A DNA stretch of 64,000 nucleotides from Ceratotherium simum simum (GCF_000283155.1 NW_004454210.1:7821772-7885771); one strand, 5' to 3'. Shown: positions 43,081 to 55,790, counted from the first letter of the stretch. The notes: generated by a model not told the origin, from the letters alone. Numbers and translations: made by a program.

Positions 43081-44691
43081 AAAAAGAAAGTTGAATTTTG
43101 ATCACAATCTGTGCATGATGCTTGCTCAACCTACTGGTTCAACAGGTAAATTAAATATGTGGTGCTAAGGGCTATAACATAGCGACAAAGGATGATATCA
43201 GCTCAAAACAGAAAACACCTAGGGTAGGAGAGTCAAGGATGCTTTACACAAGAGGGCTATTTGTTTTGAATCTAGAAAGTTAACTAGGAGTTGCTAGGCC
43301 AAAAGTGGGGGATGACGTCACAGATGGAAGGAATCATCATGTCTAACACAGAATTGTGAAGGGACATGGCCTGTTCAGGGGTTGGTGGCAAGCCTAGTAT
43401 GGCCGGAGTGAAGGGTGTGGGTGCAGGGTGGGGAATGAATGGATTGGAAAGGATGGGGCAGAATTTCAAAAGCCTTGTATCTTACATTGTATGGAGAAGT
43501 TTGCATTGTATCTTGTAGCAGATAGAAAGAGCCTGCAGAGACTTTCAAACAAGAGAGTTATGTGATTCAATTGCATTATATTTTAGAAAGAGAGCTCTAG
43601 TAACAGAGAGAATGAAGAATGTCCTTCTGGGCAGTTGAGGTGGGTGACAGAGATCCAATGGAGAAGTCATTGCTGCCATGCAGCGCACACAGAAAGGGGG
43701 ATAACGGAGCCAAGTGGAGTCTTATCAGAGCCCTTGGCATTATTTTGTCCTGTCTTCTAAATGATTACCCTTTCTCCCTGACTTTCACAAACATCCCAAT
43801 CATTCCTCACTAGAAAACCCACTAAACTCTCAGGCCACTTAGCAATAACGAAGGCAGAACAGAGAAAACAGAGAAGCTTAAAGGAGAAGATGGGGAAGAA
43901 GGAGACCAGGTAAACTATGTATTGGACACCTCTCTCGTTTTCTGCCTGGGCACTTGCTATTGTACTACCAGTACTAGGCACACAGCAGGCAATTAATAAC
44001 TACTTTTCTGGGCAGCCAGATACCATATGTCTTCTGATGTAATGCAAAGAGGTACGAATATCACCTATGACATATTCTAGCCAAAAATATTTGATTGGAA
44101 CCCCTTAAGCATTTGGATTTAATTTACAGCTTGTAGGAAATACAAGAGATAGAGGATCAAGCTAATATACACAAGCAATCAGACAAAACCAGAAGGTGGG
44201 ACAACTGGCCGGGTCTCTTCGCTAAATCAATGTTGTGCAGCAACAGTCTGGGCTAGACTAAAAGGAATGTAAGGGACAGAATAACCAGGTGTAAAGGAAA
44301 TCCTGGACTGAATCTTCTTGAACAAACAAACGGTAAAGACAGTTTGGGATCTGGGTATTAATGCAGATAAAATTTACTAAAATGGAAAGATAGAGAACAT
44401 TGGCTGAAAAAAAAAGCCGGTTACAAACAGTATGTACAATGTAATCTAATTTTAGTTAAAAATTACAAAGAAAAGATTTAGAAAAATAACGCACAAATGT
44501 GATGATCTCACATTTTTATTTTTGCTCATCCGCGTTTCAATTTTTCACTGCATATATACCGCATCTATAATACAAGAGATCATTTAAAAAAATGTCAGAA
44601 AATACTTTTTGACTTCAATAGGCTGGACTCAGATCCATTTCATCTCCTTAAGATTTCTCACAGTTTATTCACTATAAAAAATAATACTGCC
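43081..44691. other. No gene recognised; short L2/MIR relic
   Basis: Unique-looking DNA. 'accagtactaggcacacagc' at 43.97 kb is a probable L2/MIR end. Frames of 60-74 codons have no domain. Confidence 0.4.
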
Positions 44692-44954
44692 GGGGCCAGC
44701 CGGGTGGCGCAAACGGTTAAGTGCGCGCTCTCCACTGCGGGGGCCTGGGGTTCGCAGGTTTGGAGCCTGGGCGCGCACTGACGCACTGTTTGGCAAGGCA
44801 TGCTGTGGCGGCGTCCCATATAAAGTGGAGGAGGATGAGCACAGATGTTAGCCCAGGGCCAGCGTTCCTCAGCAACAAAAAGAGGAGGAGTGGCAGATGT
44901 TAGCACAGGGCTGATCTCCTCACAAAACAAAACAAAACAAAAATAATAATGATA
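44692..44954 (+). repeat. ERE SINE (long form)
   Basis: Head 'ggggccagccgggtggcgca', two modules and an (AAAAC)n tail. Duplication 'ataatactgcc' (44681-44691) / 'ataatattgcc' (44955-44965). Confidence 0.93.
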
Positions 44955-45078
44955 ATAATATTGCCACACAAAAAGACAATGTTTAATTGGTTTAAATGTG
45001 AGAGGAATTCTACCTCATGTGTAACATTTCTGAGTTAGATATTCATTGAAATTAATGAATGTTGCATCAAATGATGTT

Positions 45079-45118
45079 TAATAGTGTAGAGTCAGCTTAT
45101 TAATAGTGTAGAGTCAGC
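45079..45118. repeat. 18-bp tandem direct repeat, period 22 bp
   Basis: 'taatagtgtagagtcagc' at 45079-45096 and 45101-45118. Confidence 0.85.
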
Positions 45119-45419
45119 ACAACAATTCTGTTTGTGCGTCACCCTATGTTCCAGTGGCTTTACTCATTGTTATGTATTTTGTGACTATTCAATAAATACT
45201 TGTTGATGATTATAGGTGGGAAAAGTTAAGGTAGAAGATTTATCTTTCTTCTCCATCAGCACTACAGTTTGGAGACAGAGTCATATGTTTCTGTCCTCAT
45301 TTTCATTTTATTCTGTGCTTGAAGCAGGTGACCCAGTTACTGTTTCCTGATTTTAAAGGAATCATATGCAGGCATTGGTGCTATTGCTATTTCTACTTCC
45401 AACAGTTCTCCGGACCGGG

Positions 45420-45560
45420 AATAGCAGTGAACTTGGAGCCAGCATACTCGAGTTCCAGTCCCAGCTCAGTCACTAACTAGCTTAGTTTGTCACATATTTG
45501 AGATGAAAAAGCAAGAGTAGATGACATCTAGGGTTCCTCCTAGCTCCCAAAATTCCATAA
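45420..45560 (+). repeat. MIR SINE fragment
   Basis: 'gagttccagtcccagctcag' 'tcactaact' is a MIR core. A further MIR-like piece is at 45945-46000 ('ctttggagtcagactaactt'). Confidence 0.6.
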
Positions 45561-46224
45561 TCCTAAAACATTGCTTTTTTAACATTTCTTCCAAAATGAG
45601 ATTCTACAAGCCAAAACAAACAAAAACCTACATACATTGTGAGGCTTTAGCCAGTAGCAATTTGTATGAATGACATCCCATAGTTTGCACGCGATGTCTT
45701 CAAAAAGTAAAGAGATTGAAACCAGAAATTATTGTTATTTTTTATATTTCCAGAACAAATAAAAGCAGGAGGTTGCCTCTAGTTCTACTGATGATCCAGT
45801 AGAGTCCAACAACTACAGACTCAAGCTGACTCTAATTAAGTCAGCAATATAAGATGCGCTGTTATCCATCACAAGGAAATACAGGTACATAATTTGGGTT
45901 AGATAATGTTAACAAATGTAAGATATCCTTCTTTTATTTTCATGGGCTTTGGAGTCAGACTAACTTGGATTCAAATGACAGTTTGGACACTTTCTGCTTC
46001 ATTTTTCAAATCTTGTATTGAGTGTTTCTTTTTAATGTCCAGGACCTGAATGCTGTTTTCTTTATTTCTCAGTAGCATCCTCTTCTTGTTTCATGGTTAC
46101 TGATTGCCTTCTCCTTACATTATCCCTGTTTCCTACAAGTTTCTTTCTTCTGTTTGCTTGTCCTGGTCCATGTCTTTGATGTTAGAAGCTTCCTTCTGAT
46201 GGCTGTTAAGCCTCAGGTGTCTGC

Positions 46225-46480
46225 TCTTATTTGATTGGGTTGTTTGTCTTTTTGCTGTTGAGTTGTAAGACTTTTTAAAATATTCTGGATGCTAGACTCT
46301 TATCAGATATATGATTTGCAAATATTTTCTCCCCTTCCGTAGGTTGCCTTTTCACTTTCTTGATAGTGATGTTTAATACACAAAAGTTTTAAATTTTGAC
46401 AAAGTCCAATTTATCTATTTTTTCTTTTGTAGCTTATATTTTTGGTGTCATATCTAAGAAACCAGGCTGCCTCACTTCAA
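46225..46480 (-). repeat. Antisense L1 3'-region fragment
   Basis: 'gggttgtttgtctttttgct', 'cttatcagatatatgatttg' and 'gacaaagtccaatttatcta' are antisense L1M. Confidence 0.78.
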
Positions 46481-46599
46481 CTCTGAGAGCCTGGAAATGA
46501 AGCAATAAAATCTTTTGATATTTTTCCTTCTGAGGAAATTGTTTGACATATGCATGCCTTTTTAAGAACTTATCCCTTGGTTATGGCAAGGAATGCTTA

Positions 46600-46740
46600 G
46601 GAATCATACAGCAGTACTGGCCTCATGCTTACACTCTTTAGCAGATGGTATAATATCTCTTAGCCTCAGTTTCCTTGGGTATAAAAAAAGGGTAAAAATC
46701 TCATAGTGCTCAATAAATAGCAGCTTTTCTATTGTTTAAA
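46600..46740 (+). repeat. MIR SINE fragment
   Basis: 'atctcttagcctcagtttcc' followed by 'aaatctcatagtgctc', the 3' half of MIR. Confidence 0.5.
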
Positions 46741-46823
46741 TAATAAAATTAAAATAAGAAGCAAAATAAGAACTTAAAAATGGTACTGCTGAGGTAAAAG
46801 ATGATACTGAAAAGCTGCTCTGG

Positions 46824-47083
46824 GGGGGTCCAGCCCCACGGCATAGTGGTTAAGTTCGACGTGCTTCCCTTCGGCGGCCCGGGTTTGTGGGTTCGGATCC
46901 TGGGCATGGACCTACACCACTCATCAGCCACGCTGTGGTGGCGACCCACACGCAAAGTAGAGGAAGATTGGCACAGATGTTAGCTCAGGGATAATCTTCC
47001 TCAAGGAAAAAAAAAAAAAACGAGGAAGATTGGTAACAGATGTTAGCTCAGGGCTAATTTTCCTCACCAAAAAAAAAAAAAAT
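46824..47083 (+). repeat. ERE SINE (long form)
   Basis: Head 'ggggggtccagccccacggc', two modules separated by an A14 run, and an A13 tail. 'gctgct' flanks both ends as a weak duplication. Confidence 0.9.
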
Positions 47084-47638
47084 TGCTGCTGTTGGCATAA
47101 TGTGTATGGCAAGAATGTTGCAAGAATGGTGTTGCATAACAGTGCTTTGCAAACTTTAATGTTCCTAAGACTCACCTGGGGATTGTATGAGGACGCAGAT
47201 TCGAATTCACTAGGTCTGGAGTAGGCCTGAAAGTCTGCATTTCTAACAAACTGCAGGTAACGCCAATGCTGCTGGTCCAGGGACCACACTTTAAAGACCA
47301 AAGTAGAAAACATATTGGCCATGATGTCTGCCATGGTGTCTGCTAAAACTGACCGTCCTCCTCCATAGTCCTCCAATCAGGACTTTTGTAAGAAGTGGGG
47401 AGAGGAGGATACTGATTGGACCCACTCCAGGCCTCTGACCCAAGGAGAGCTCATCCACAGGCTAGGCTTCAAAATACAAGATGGCGGAGCTTAAGGGGGC
47501 CATGGTCATTAGCTGGGCCACCTAGACTAGGAATTTGCACCAAAGCACAGGCCAGGACCCAAAGGCAGTGCCTGTAGCTTCCAAGGGGCCAGGTAGGCTC
47601 TATAGTTCCATTCCATATGTATTTAAAACACCCCTTCC
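47084..47638. other. No gene recognised
   Basis: Unique-looking. A YY1-type string 'aagatggcgg' lies at 47478-47487. The 150-codon minus frame overlapping 46.92-47.38 kb is largely the antisense of the neighbouring ERE. Confidence 0.4.
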
Positions 47639-47890
47639 GGGGCCTGCCCAGTGGTGCAAGCGGTTAAGTGCCGATGCTCCCCTGCATTGGCCCGGGGTTC
47701 GCCAGTTCGGATCCCAGGTGCACACCAACGCACTGCTTGTCGAGCCATGCTGTGGCAGCATCCCATATAAAGTAGAGGAAGATGGGCACGGATGTTAGCT
47801 CAGGGCCAAGCTTCCTCAGAAAAAAGAGGAAGATTGGCATCAGATGTTAGCTCAGGGCTGATCTTCCTCACAAAAAAAAAAAACAAAAGA
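47639..47890 (+). repeat. ERE SINE (long form), young-looking
   Basis: Head 'ggcctgcccagtggtgcaag', two modules and an A-rich tail. Exact 14-bp target-site duplication 'aaaacaccccttcc' at 47625-47638 and 47891-47904. Confidence 0.95.
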
Positions 47891-47944
47891 AAAACACCCC
47901 TTCCCCTTTCCTTCACATGGTCTGTGAAGGAAAGTCATTCTCTC

Positions 47945-48075
47945 ACTAATTCATTTACTCATTCAACAAATATGTATTGAGCACCTACTCTACTCTAGGC
48001 ACGGTTCTGGGCTCCAGAGGCACAGCAGAGAACAGAATAAGGCCCCTGTTCTCGGGGAGTTTGCACACTAGTGGA
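47945..48075 (-). repeat. L2 3'-end fragment
   Basis: 'cattcaacaaatatgtattg' 'agcacctactctactctagg' is the antisense L2 3' terminus. Confidence 0.75.
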
Positions 48076-48694
48076 AGACTTCTCACAACCAAACAGAGGA
48101 ACTAGATGCAAAAGGGATCCCACCGGAGGGCCTCCAGGGTCACTCTGCCATATTCTGTTAAATACTTGGAACCTGTTTAGCTTAGTTAAGGGAACTCCTT
48201 ATGGAAGAGACTGTGTAAGCCAAAAGTATAAACACATTTCAGAAGGGTCAGACAAAATAATGTATGACGGAATCATAACTGTCGTGAATGTATGAATTAC
48301 ATATGCATTCAGGTTACAAAAAAAGTGGGAGGTGTATGGAGGTACTCTTTAAGTTTTCAGAATTGTACTTTAGAGGGCATTTGTCTTTAAACAACCTTAT
48401 GTGAAATAGTTTGGGATAGGCTATTGGCCCCCACTTGTATGCTGAGCATTTTTTAAGTACTATAGCAGGATACAAAAGAAAGACAATCATTTATGTTGAA
48501 TGTGTGAACTTGTAAGAAAGACTAGGAGTCTTTTTTTATAGCATTTAGTAGCAAAATGACAAAACCATGCATATATAACACCTGCAGCATTGTTAGCAGT
48601 GTTTTGCAAAGTAGTAATTGATGCATAAAATGGAGCAACTAGAAGCGTTTGGACTACTGATGTCCCAAACCTGTCCTTGATTTCTACATTAGGA
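48076..48694. other. No gene or repeat recognised
   Basis: Short frames only (74-84 codons) and no domain. Confidence 0.4.
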
Positions 48695-48910
48695 AGCAGT
48701 GAAGCACAGCAGTTAAGAACATAGGTTTTAGAGTCAAACATACTTGGGTTCTAATCCCAGTTCTGCCTCTTAGGAGCCATGTGGCCTCTGGAAATTTCCT
48801 TAACCTCTCTGAGCCTCAGTTTCCTCATCTGTAAAATGAGTATAATAATAATAATACCACCTTCACAGGATTATTATAGGGGCTAAATAAAATAATCTAT
48901 GTATAATTCA
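48695..48910 (+). repeat. MIR SINE (near full length)
   Basis: 'gcagttaagaacataggttt', 'ttctaatcccagttctgcct', 'gagcctcagtttcctcatct' 'gtaaaatgag' with an (AAT)n insert at 48842-48856. Well preserved. Confidence 0.85.
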
Positions 48911-50144
48911 ATATCTACTGACTTTTATGAATCACTGTACTCATAAAAAGAGACTCCCATCCCTTTCTGCCCACAGTGACCCCACATCACTATTGCGAGC
49001 AAACAAAGGGGTGCTTCAGTAGTGCCCATCAGGACAACCCCTCCATCCTCTTCTCCAGATTTTGATCCCTTTGTCCACTGCTGCTGTCTGTAGCCCCATG
49101 GTGGCATCCCCTGAGTCCCACCCCCAAGCTGTTTCCAGTTCAACATTTCCAGTTCTCAGAGCCCAAGAACAATGCTGGGCAAACGGAAATGGGAGGAAGG
49201 GGCCTCCTCTTCCTTCCCTGTTATTGACAGGTCTCTCAAAGCCCCTCTTGAATAGTCTCATCAACCTCTGCCTCTAACTCTCTCTCACTAGTGAGTCAAA
49301 ACCAATCCAAGGAACTAAGTGGATGCTGGACACCCTTCTATCTCCTTCTGTTTTCCAGTTCCTTAATCTCAGCTTCTCCCACTCCCCAGACTTTTTCTCC
49401 ACACTCTCTGTTACAAAAATAAAAGTTTCTTATATGCTAACTGATACTGACCTGGATACAGGATCATTGGTGGAAGTAGGGTGTCTGCACTGGCAGTAAC
49501 CAGATAATAAATGCTGTTTTATACCTAAGTGTTTGGATGTTGATTGCACTTCATCCCACATATGGTAACCCTTTCCAACTTTTAATTTAATCAAGTAGTA
49601 TAGAGTATAATTTTGCACACCATATACTCTACTAGAGACACTCAGTTTTTTCTGTTACCAACAGAACAAATCAATTCCACAGAGACAGAGTCAAATATTT
49701 ATTAACAGGGTTTTATGCAGTGAAAAGAAATGGGGTGCTGCCTCCACCTTGCTTTCCCAGTGGATGAGAGAAACAATATTAATTCTCAACTCTCAATGAT
49801 CTGAGTGATTTTTTGAGGCTAATGTACTCAATCCAAGGTTGGGACTCTGAGAAAAAAGAATAAAAAAGGCCATTTTCTTCTCTTGAATTGTCCTGAGCTC
49901 AGTGAGTTCCTATGGGACGACTGACCTCAGAAATTGGGATGACTGAAATTGTTGGCTTGGCCACAGTGCAGTCCGGAGAACATCTGGAAACACAACCAAC
50001 CAAATTCCAAGGAACAATAGATGTGTTCACGGATATCACATTGATGTCACGCCCTTTGCCTCAGAGAAGAGGGTTTTTGTGAATGAGGTATTATGGTTGC
50101 ATATTTTTTACATACGTAGAGTATTTTTATGTTGCTGAATGTTC
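48911..50144. other. No gene recognised
   Basis: Unique-looking; 48.95-49.33 kb is C-rich with overlapping frames on both strands and no domain. 49.4-50.1 kb is AT-rich. Confidence 0.4.
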
Positions 50145-50660
50145 CAATTTGATTTATTAAATTCCAGTAAAATGCACATAACGTAAAATTTACTACCATT
50201 TTTATCATTTTCAGTGTACAGTTTAGTGGCATCAAGTACACTCACATTGTTGTGCAAACCATGACCACTGTCCATCTCCAGAACTTTTTTATCGTCCCAA
50301 ACTCTGTACCCATTAAACAAAAACTCTCAATCCTCCTCTCTCTCCAGCCCCTGGTAATCACCATTCTACTTTATGTATCTATGATTTTGATGATTGCAGG
50401 TGCCTCATATACCTGAGGTGGAATTGTACAATATTTGTCCTTTTGTGAATGGCTTATTTCACTTAGCATAAAGTCCTCAAGTTCCTCCATCTTGTAGCAT
50501 GTGTCAGAATTTCTTTCCTTTTTAAGGTTGAGTAATATTCCGTTGTACGTATATACCACATTTTGTTTATCCATTTTGTCCATCTGTTGATGGGTATTTA
50601 GGTTGATCCCACCTTTTAGCTATTGAGAATAATGCAGCTATGAACATTGGTGTAGGTCAA
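50145..50660 (-). repeat. Antisense L1M 3' UTR/ORF2 end
   Basis: 'tgcacataacgtaaaattta', 'cagcccctggtaatcaccat', 'ttgtttatccattttgtcca' and 'gagaataatgcagctatgaa'. Confidence 0.8.
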
Positions 50661-51160
50661 GTTGAAAGGTACATTTCTTACTCACGGAGCACTTTTCAGT
50701 TATCTGCAAGCACTTTGAAAATAACTTTTGTATGAGAAAATTTTTAAAAATTTAAGTAAATTCCCAAGATAATGTAGAGTTATACTTAAGAAAAAGAATG
50801 AAAGAAAATATACTACAAATCTAAAGCAAATATAAGAAGTTATTGGAAATGTTAGAAAAATATCAAGAAATTGCAGTCTAGCTATCATAATGGGTAGAAG
50901 AATGCAAACTTGTTGTTGGGTCCATGAACTATACAGTTGAAAGATAGGTATCTGCTCATGGCTACGTGTCTGATTTAATAATTCCATTTGCATTCAAAAT
51001 TCAGCCAGAGGATGGGCATGGGGGGAAATTTTTATCAAATTATACTAAAAGAATCTTGTACTTTCTTTTCTATATAAATTCCGGTTCTCAGCTGCAACAT
51101 TTGACCTCAGGTATAAACTGAATTGAGTTTGAAACTATATTTGGAACAAACACACCAAAC
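50661..51160. other. No gene or repeat recognised
   Basis: AT-rich; the 97-codon minus frame is leucine/phenylalanine-rich by composition. Confidence 0.4.
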
Positions 51161-51352
51161 CAGTGGTTCTCAACTGGAGAACTGTCTGAGATATTGGCAA
51201 TGTCTGAAGACAGGTATGATTGTCACAACATACTAGTGGCATGTAGTAGGTAGAGGCCAGGATGCTGCTAAACACCCTGCAATGCACGGGACAGCCCCAC
51301 AAGAAAGAATTATGTGGCCCAAAATGTCAAATGTCAGATGTTGAGAACCCCG
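51161..51352 (+). mobile_element. MER5A (hAT-Charlie) DNA transposon, near full length
   Basis: Starts with the terminal inverted repeat 'cagtggttctcaactgg' and ends 'gatgttgagaaccccg'. Internal blocks 'ggcaatgtctgaagacaggt', 'gtagaggccaggatgctgct' and 'gcccaaaatgtcaaatgtca' are diagnostic. The 8-bp duplication 'caccaaac' (51153-51160) / 'cactaaac' (51353-51360) fits hAT. Non-autonomous. Confidence 0.93.
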
Positions 51353-51487
51353 CACTAAACAAAGTGTATTGAACAATTACAAGCAACCCGAACAGAATTG
51401 ATATTTGAAAACAGTTGATCACAATGAGGTTATATTTCCCGTTCTCATAAAGAATACTGATTACGGGGCTCTGATATTTCCTTTTGT

Positions 51488-51592
51488 CTTTCTCTCTCTC
51501 TTCCCTTTCACCCTCCCTCCCTCTCTCCCTCCCTCCCTCCCTCCCTTCCTTCCATCACTCCTTCCTTCCTTCCCTCCTTCCTTCTCTTTGTA
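51488..51592. repeat. Polypyrimidine (CCCT/CCTT)n tract
   Basis: About 100 nearly pure pyrimidines on the plus strand, built from CCCT and CCTT units. The leucine/proline/serine-rich 'protein' here is a translation of this repeat. Confidence 0.95.
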
Positions 51593-54170
51593 GTGACATG
51601 AAAGAAGCTTATCTACCATCTTCTCTACTCATTTTGGAGTTTCAGCATTATTGGAAAGTGGTAAGAAATATGATGGGGAGGGAGGGGATTCAGATTGGAA
51701 GTCAAGCAGCCTGGAACTGGTACGACTACCTTGAAGTAGCAAATACTGTCTATGTGACCACAGGCATAGTTTTTTCTGACCATCCATTTCCTTCTCTCAC
51801 AAATGGGCAGGGCCAGTTTTCCTCGGGGGCTCTGCTCCAGCTGTACTGGGAGTTCACTTCTGGTATCACTTCTGACTGTTTCGTGCCTCATTAGGACTGG
51901 TTGGCGTCCAAGCCAAATACTTTTCTTATCACCACAGAAAGTGGATGTAATAACTAAACTCCCCACCCCAAAGGGTTTGAGAGGATCTTGCACGGTAACT
52001 GAAAATACTTGCAAAGAATAACAACCATACAAATGTCAGACCCCAAGGAATGAAAGGATATAAAAATACCAGGGGTGACAACCCAAAGATCAAAATGTGC
52101 ATGGCCGCATCTGGGGTTTCAGGGTGAGCTTATTTCGAATTTGTTTTGCTTTTTAACCCAAGTCTTTGTTGCTGCTACCATTTAATTTGGGGGAAACAAA
52201 GGCCATTATGGCTTTGAATTTTATCTCAGAGTAATTCAAATCCTTTTTTGGTCACAGGAGAGCAAATTATGACGGAAAAGAAAAAAATCTTCCAAATAAT
52301 TGGGTCGTCGTGGCCTGGATCCATGTGAGCTGTTCTGGGACAAGATTTAATCACCTCATAAATTGCATATGTTGATAGTGTCATAAATAATAATCCTGTG
52401 TGCCTCATTAAACCCCAGATGCATGTCCTTGTGTGAAACTCCTTCCTTTTCTTGCCGGCCTGACTAGATGCATTGTCTTTGGAGGGTTAGGTGCAGCTGG
52501 CTCAGAGTTGGGCAGGTGCGAGATGTCTCAAGAACAGTGAAATTTTATGCTCATCAATTTTGACAACCCATGCTCTAGATTAACTATCAAGCCTTCTCTC
52601 CTCCTTCTTTCTTTTTTTTTTCTTAACTGGTGGATCAATTAATAAAAATTGCCAGATAGGAAATGTAGCTCGCCTCCTGAGACTCTGGACTTTCTGTCTT
52701 ATTCTCTATTTAAGGCTTCAGATGGAGTTTTACAAAATGCAAGCCTATCCTAATTTCTTCCACCAAAATCATTTTAAATATGTTTACTTAGAATGAGGCA
52801 ACTTCCTTTGATGCAGCAATGAAAAATAAACCATAGAAGTTGAATGAATTTTCTTTCAATAATAAAGAATGTAATAAGGAATTCCCACCTTTCTCTAGTA
52901 AGTCACTTATTTATCATGAAATTGGACAACATGAGGTTTGCCTTCCTAAGACAGCCTCATAGGACAATGCTACTTAAGGTGGGATCCATTGACTGGTACC
53001 AGTTGGCAAAGTGTTACTTGGTCATGACGACATAAGCACAGAAATTGAGAGTAAGCATCTAGGAAGTTTTGTAGCAATCTAAGTATGTGATTATTTTTGT
53101 AGTACTTTATTTTCATTTCATTTGGCAAAAGTGTCAGTTCATGTTGTATTGAAAATGAAAAAAATCTGGTCCTTCACGGCAGATAGTTTGAAAAGTGCTA
53201 TTGTGAGGAATTCTTTCAGCAGTATATGATCTTCTCGAAGGATGACCGTCCTCATACATTTTTCTTAGGCAACAGAGTAATACTGTTCTCTCCTTCTTCG
53301 CTGCTCTGCTTCAAAGTGTGAAGATATATAACATCCAATGTTTTCGGCTGCAAATATCAGCTCCTTGGTGGAGAACCAGTTTCCGTTCCTCTTGCCTTTC
53401 TGGTCTCCTTAATCCCTCCCAAATAGGACCCATTTCCTTCCAGATCTTCTGCCATATCAAAAGTGTGCCCTTTGTAAGGTGTCTGTGACACTCTGGCCGG
53501 GCCCCTCTGTTTCGATGGGTGCTAAGGAATAGCTCCTCTCTCTCTCTCTCTGGTGCCTCCACATTCCTCCTTCACATTCCAGGAGGAGCTGGTGTGTTAT
53601 TACCATTCTTGCATCAGAGACGAGTTAGCTTAGCTGAGATGTGAGGTAACCCACAATAGGCTGTGAGGTGACCTTTCTTCCTAGCTGGCCATGGATTGTG
53701 AAGGAAGCAGCGCTGACTTAGGCACCCTCCTGGCCTCTTTGTTTATTCTCCTGTTCGAGTGCTCTTCCCCCATCCTGACAAGCACAGGAGGGAGCCTCTC
53801 AAGCCTCCAGGGCTCCTCTGGCAGGCAACATAGCATCTGATTAGACCCGATAGGTTTAGAGGCCCTTTTGTATTCTCGTATCTGCTTTTTGGAGGAGTAT
53901 GTGTGTATTGGGGCTGGGGGAGGGAGGGGTGGCGGCTAGACAAACAATTTTTTTATTAAAAACTTTCACACCCAGAATTAACAAATGCTAATTTTATCTT
54001 TTTTCCAGATAATTTTTGTTTGTATTTAAAGAACTAACATATTAAGTCCTCTGCAGTCTCAATCTTCTTTCCTCCCTTCCCAGATGCACTTACTACCACG
54101 AGGTTGGCAGGTACACTTCCTGTCTCTTTTATACTTTTACTATTTTATTTATCTATCTTAATAAATACTA
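51593..54170. other. Unique-looking region, no gene recognised
   Basis: Contains frames of up to 136 codons (51484-51894 plus, 51625-52032 minus) that lack a domain. 51.68-51.80 kb may be a highly decayed MIR. 52.2-52.75 kb is a repeat-free AT-rich stretch. (CT)n at about 53538-53554. Confidence 0.35.
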
Positions 54171-54693
54171 TATCAGTCAACTATTGCCACATTACAAATC
54201 ACACCAAAACTTACTGGCTCAAAGTGACAACAATAATTGTATTAGTATCTCTCACGGTCCGGTGGGGTGATGAGGCTGTTAGGCGGTTCTCTCACAAGGT
54301 TTCAGTCAGATGGCGACTGGGGCTGGAGTCATTTTGAAGGCTTCCTCACTCACAGATCTGGTGGCTGATGCTGGCTGTTGGGTCAGATCTCATCTTGGGC
54401 CATCAGCTGGGACACCTGCATGTGGCCTGGGCTTCTTAGCATGGTAGCTGGATTCCAGGAGGGAATGTTCCACGAGGACCAGGTAGAAGTTGTGTCATCT
54501 TTTATGACCTACCTTCGGAAGTCATACGGCATTATTTCCACCATAGACATAGGCCCACCCGGCTTCAAGAAGAGAGAACATAGACACTTTCCCCCTACTT
54601 CTTGATGGGAGGAATGTAAATGTCACATTGTGGGAAGATCACGTAGGATGGGAAATCTTATTGTGGCCATCTTGGAAAATATAACCTGCTACA
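54171..54693 (+). repeat. Unassigned ancient repeat, long copy
   Basis: 'gtcaactattgccacattac' 'aaatcacaccaaaacttact', 'ggtttcagtcagatggcgac' and 'gtcatcttttatgacctacc' follow a common dispersed mammalian repeat, also present as a short copy at 33510. Family not assigned. Confidence 0.55.
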
Positions 54694-54749
54694 AGTTCTT
54701 ATTATGTGCCGGGTACTGTTCTAAGTATTTTACAAATAGTGCATATCCA

Positions 54750-55790
54750 TAATCAATTTTGTATGTTTTTAGTCTTTTTATAAATGGTAGCATATGGTAT
54801 GTATCATTTTGTAATATTTTTCACTCAGCTTTATAGTTTTAATAGTAGCTGATACATGAGGGCTAATTCATTTCTTGTAATTGCTACTTTATATTGCATT
54901 GTAGGAATATATCACAATTTGTCCATTTTTCATGTCCATATATTTTCATTTTTTAATTGAAATCATTTAAATTACTTTGTGACATCCTTTAACAAACTAT
55001 AGTAAATGGTCAGTACTTTCCCATGCCACCCAATGTTCTCCTAATGCAAAATGTTTGGTGGCTACATTGTATTCATTCATCATATGAATGGAACATAATC
55101 TTTAACTAAACCCTTAGAGATGAACCTTTAGGTTGTTCATTGGTTTTTTCATTATTATAAATAAAGCCACCACAACTATCCGTATATATAAGTATGTGTG
55201 TAGGTTCTTTATTTCCTTAGGAAAATTTCTTACAAAAGGAATGAACGGACGAAAGAGTATAAACAATTTTGAAGCTGTTAATATATATTGCCAATCTTGG
55301 ATCCACTTTTATTTAGTTTTACAGTTTGATCAATACCAGAAATACCTGCATATCCTCTACCCAACTTAAGGAGTAAAACAATGCCAATAGTTGAAGTTTT
55401 CTGTATACCTTTCCCATTTCATCTCCCTCTCACTTTCCAGAGGGCCCCACTATGCTAAATTTGGTATTTATTACTCCCATGTATTTTTATATTTATATAA
55501 ACAAAATCAAACTGCATATATAGAGATGCTTTCCATGTATTTATATAAATGAAATCATACTATATGTACCCTTCTGCAACTTTGCTCAACGTTACCTTTG
55601 TGAGATTCATCTGTATTGACACATGTAACTTTAGTTCATTCACTTTCACTGGTGTGTAGTATTCCATTGGTTGGACATACCCTTCAATTTATGTACCCAA
55701 CAGCTGTTTGCCACACTCAGTACTATCATATTTGCCAATCCGATGGGTGCAAATTAGCATTTCATTGGGGGTATCACATGTTAAAAGGCT
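54750..55790 (-). repeat. Cluster of antisense L1M fragments
   Basis: Three pieces (about 54750-54990, 55050-55260 and 55420-55790) with 'aggaatatatcacaatttgt', 'ccttaggaaaatttcttaca' and 'gtgtagtattccattggttg'. They may be remnants of one L1 or several. Confidence 0.55.

Noticed and set aside
4966..47890. tRNA-like A/B-box sequences that could be called tRNA genes
   Set aside because: They are the heads of ERE SINEs with SINE bodies, A-tails and target duplications; no cloverleaf-complete tRNA was seen.
51484..52032. 136-codon plus and 135-codon minus frames
   Set aside because: The plus frame translates the pyrimidine repeat; neither has a recognised domain or support from splice sites.
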